This document shows positions 46,870 to 47,190 of a stretch of 47,190 bases of DNA, piece after piece. The number at the start of each line of letters is the position of its first letter. The first letter of the stretch is position 1. The notes under the pieces were generated by a model. That model saw only the letters and a program-made list of their open reading frames with translations. It ran no database searches and was not told where the DNA came from. A program made the translations under genes and the position numbers. The stretch spans positions 1 through 47,190 of the forward strand of contig JAPLBF010000024.1 of the NCBI GenBank assembly GCA_026392825.1, in the 5' to 3' direction. This DNA comes from Actinomycetota bacterium. Lineage in GTDB: Bacteria; Actinomycetota; Actinomycetes; Nanopelagicales; Nanopelagicaceae.

Positions 46870-46905
46870 AAAAAGAGCGAGCCACGGACGCGGCTCGCTC
46901 TTTTT
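46870..46905. terminator. Terminator-like hairpin between rpmA and obgE
   Basis: A perfect 14-bp inverted repeat, AAAAAGAGCGAGCC and GGCTCGCTCTTTTT, with an 8-nt loop (46884-46891). On the minus strand the stem is followed by TTTTTATTTC. It should end most rplU-rpmA transcripts before obgE or attenuate readthrough. Confidence 0.88.
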
Positions 46906-46917
46906 GAGAAACCTAAA

Positions 46918-47172
46918 TTAAGCTACCGGAACCACATTCACTACACGGCGTCCGCGAGCGCGACCGAATTCAACAGCGCCTGCAGCAAGTGCAAACAAAG
47001 TGTCATCCTTACCGCGACCAACGTTCTTGCCTGGGTGAAAATGTGTACCGCGCTGACGTACCAAAATCTCGCCAGCATTTACTTCTTGTCCACCGAAGCG
47101 CTTGATGCCCAGGTACTGTGGATTTGAATCGCGACCGTTACGTGTCGAGGAGACACCCTTCTTACTTGCCAT
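46918..47172 (-). CDS. rpmA: 50S ribosomal protein L27
   Basis: Large-subunit protein near the peptidyl transferase centre. The 84-aa protein opens [20 protein letters not shown] and has the conserved [22 protein letters not shown] core. ATG at 47172 is preceded by AAGGGG. rplU is expected just upstream, beyond the window end. The N-terminus starts directly at the mature-type sequence, with no Firmicutes-style cleavable extension. Confidence 0.97.
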   Translation of the reverse strand: MASKKGVSSTRNGRDSNPQYLGIKRFGGQEVNAGEILVRQRGTHFHPGKNVGRGKDDTLFALAAGAVEFGRARGRRVVNVVPVA

Positions 47173-47190
47173 TGTTCAGCCCCTTATTTC

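Overview
The window looks like a piece of a streamlined, moderate-to-low-GC actinobacterial chromosome. Gene neighbourhoods (rimP-nusA-ylxR-infB, proS-ispG-rseP-dxr, rpsB-tsf-pyrH-frr-cdsA-rlmN, rpmA-obgE-proB-proA), a 271-aa S2, a long SerA of the mycobacterial type, a Lys/Pro-rich IF2 N-terminus and a glutamyl amidotransferase GatCAB all fit Actinobacteria. The compact spacing and apparent base composition suggest a planktonic freshwater lineage of the Nanopelagicales/acI type (Candidatus Planktophila or a relative). That placement is inference; no search was run.

Layout. Almost everything reads on the minus strand. 1-4145 is the rimP-nusA-ylxR-infB translation/transcription block (infB is cut by the window edge). 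4204-10234 holds a TauE-type exporter, prolyl-tRNA synthetase and three adjacent genes for isoprenoid precursors and a site-2 protease (ispG, rseP, dxr). 10250-18659 is a polyamine module: a ureohydrolase of the agmatinase type, an FAD amine oxidase, a complete Pot-type ABC transporter (potD, potA, potB, potC), an aldehyde dehydrogenase and a DinB-fold protein. 18670-23706 is rlmN, cdsA, frr, pyrH, tsf and rpsB. 23965-35217 is xerC followed by a large amino-acid block transcribed in the order ilvD, (attenuator), ilvB, ilvN, ilvC, serA, leuB, ilvE, cimA. 35293-38441 is a plus-strand patch: an MFS transporter and a VOC-protein/zinc-dehydrogenase pair with different codon use. 38453-47172 returns to the minus strand with gatC-gatA-gatB, proA, proB, obgE and rpmA, interrupted by a plus-strand serine hydrolase.

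How the genes work together. The polyamine block can import putrescine/spermidine, oxidise the amine to an aminoaldehyde and oxidise that to GABA or a similar acid, giving carbon and nitrogen. The ilv/leu/ser block makes branched-chain amino acids and serine; CimA offers a threonine-independent route to 2-oxobutyrate. A leader peptide rich in Val/Ile codons followed by a perfect terminator precedes ilvB, which is a classical attenuation layout.

The most striking cross-cutting signal is regulatory. At least eight genes that lack a Shine-Dalgarno sequence have a TANNNT hexamer exactly 6 or 7 nt before their start codon, the signature of leaderless transcripts. Two of these promoters (proA and the serine hydrolase) sit back to back in only 33 bp. 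No CRISPR array, tRNA, rRNA, insertion sequence or prophage was seen, and I found no gene system of a clearly unknown kind; the unusual content is mostly in the regulatory architecture.
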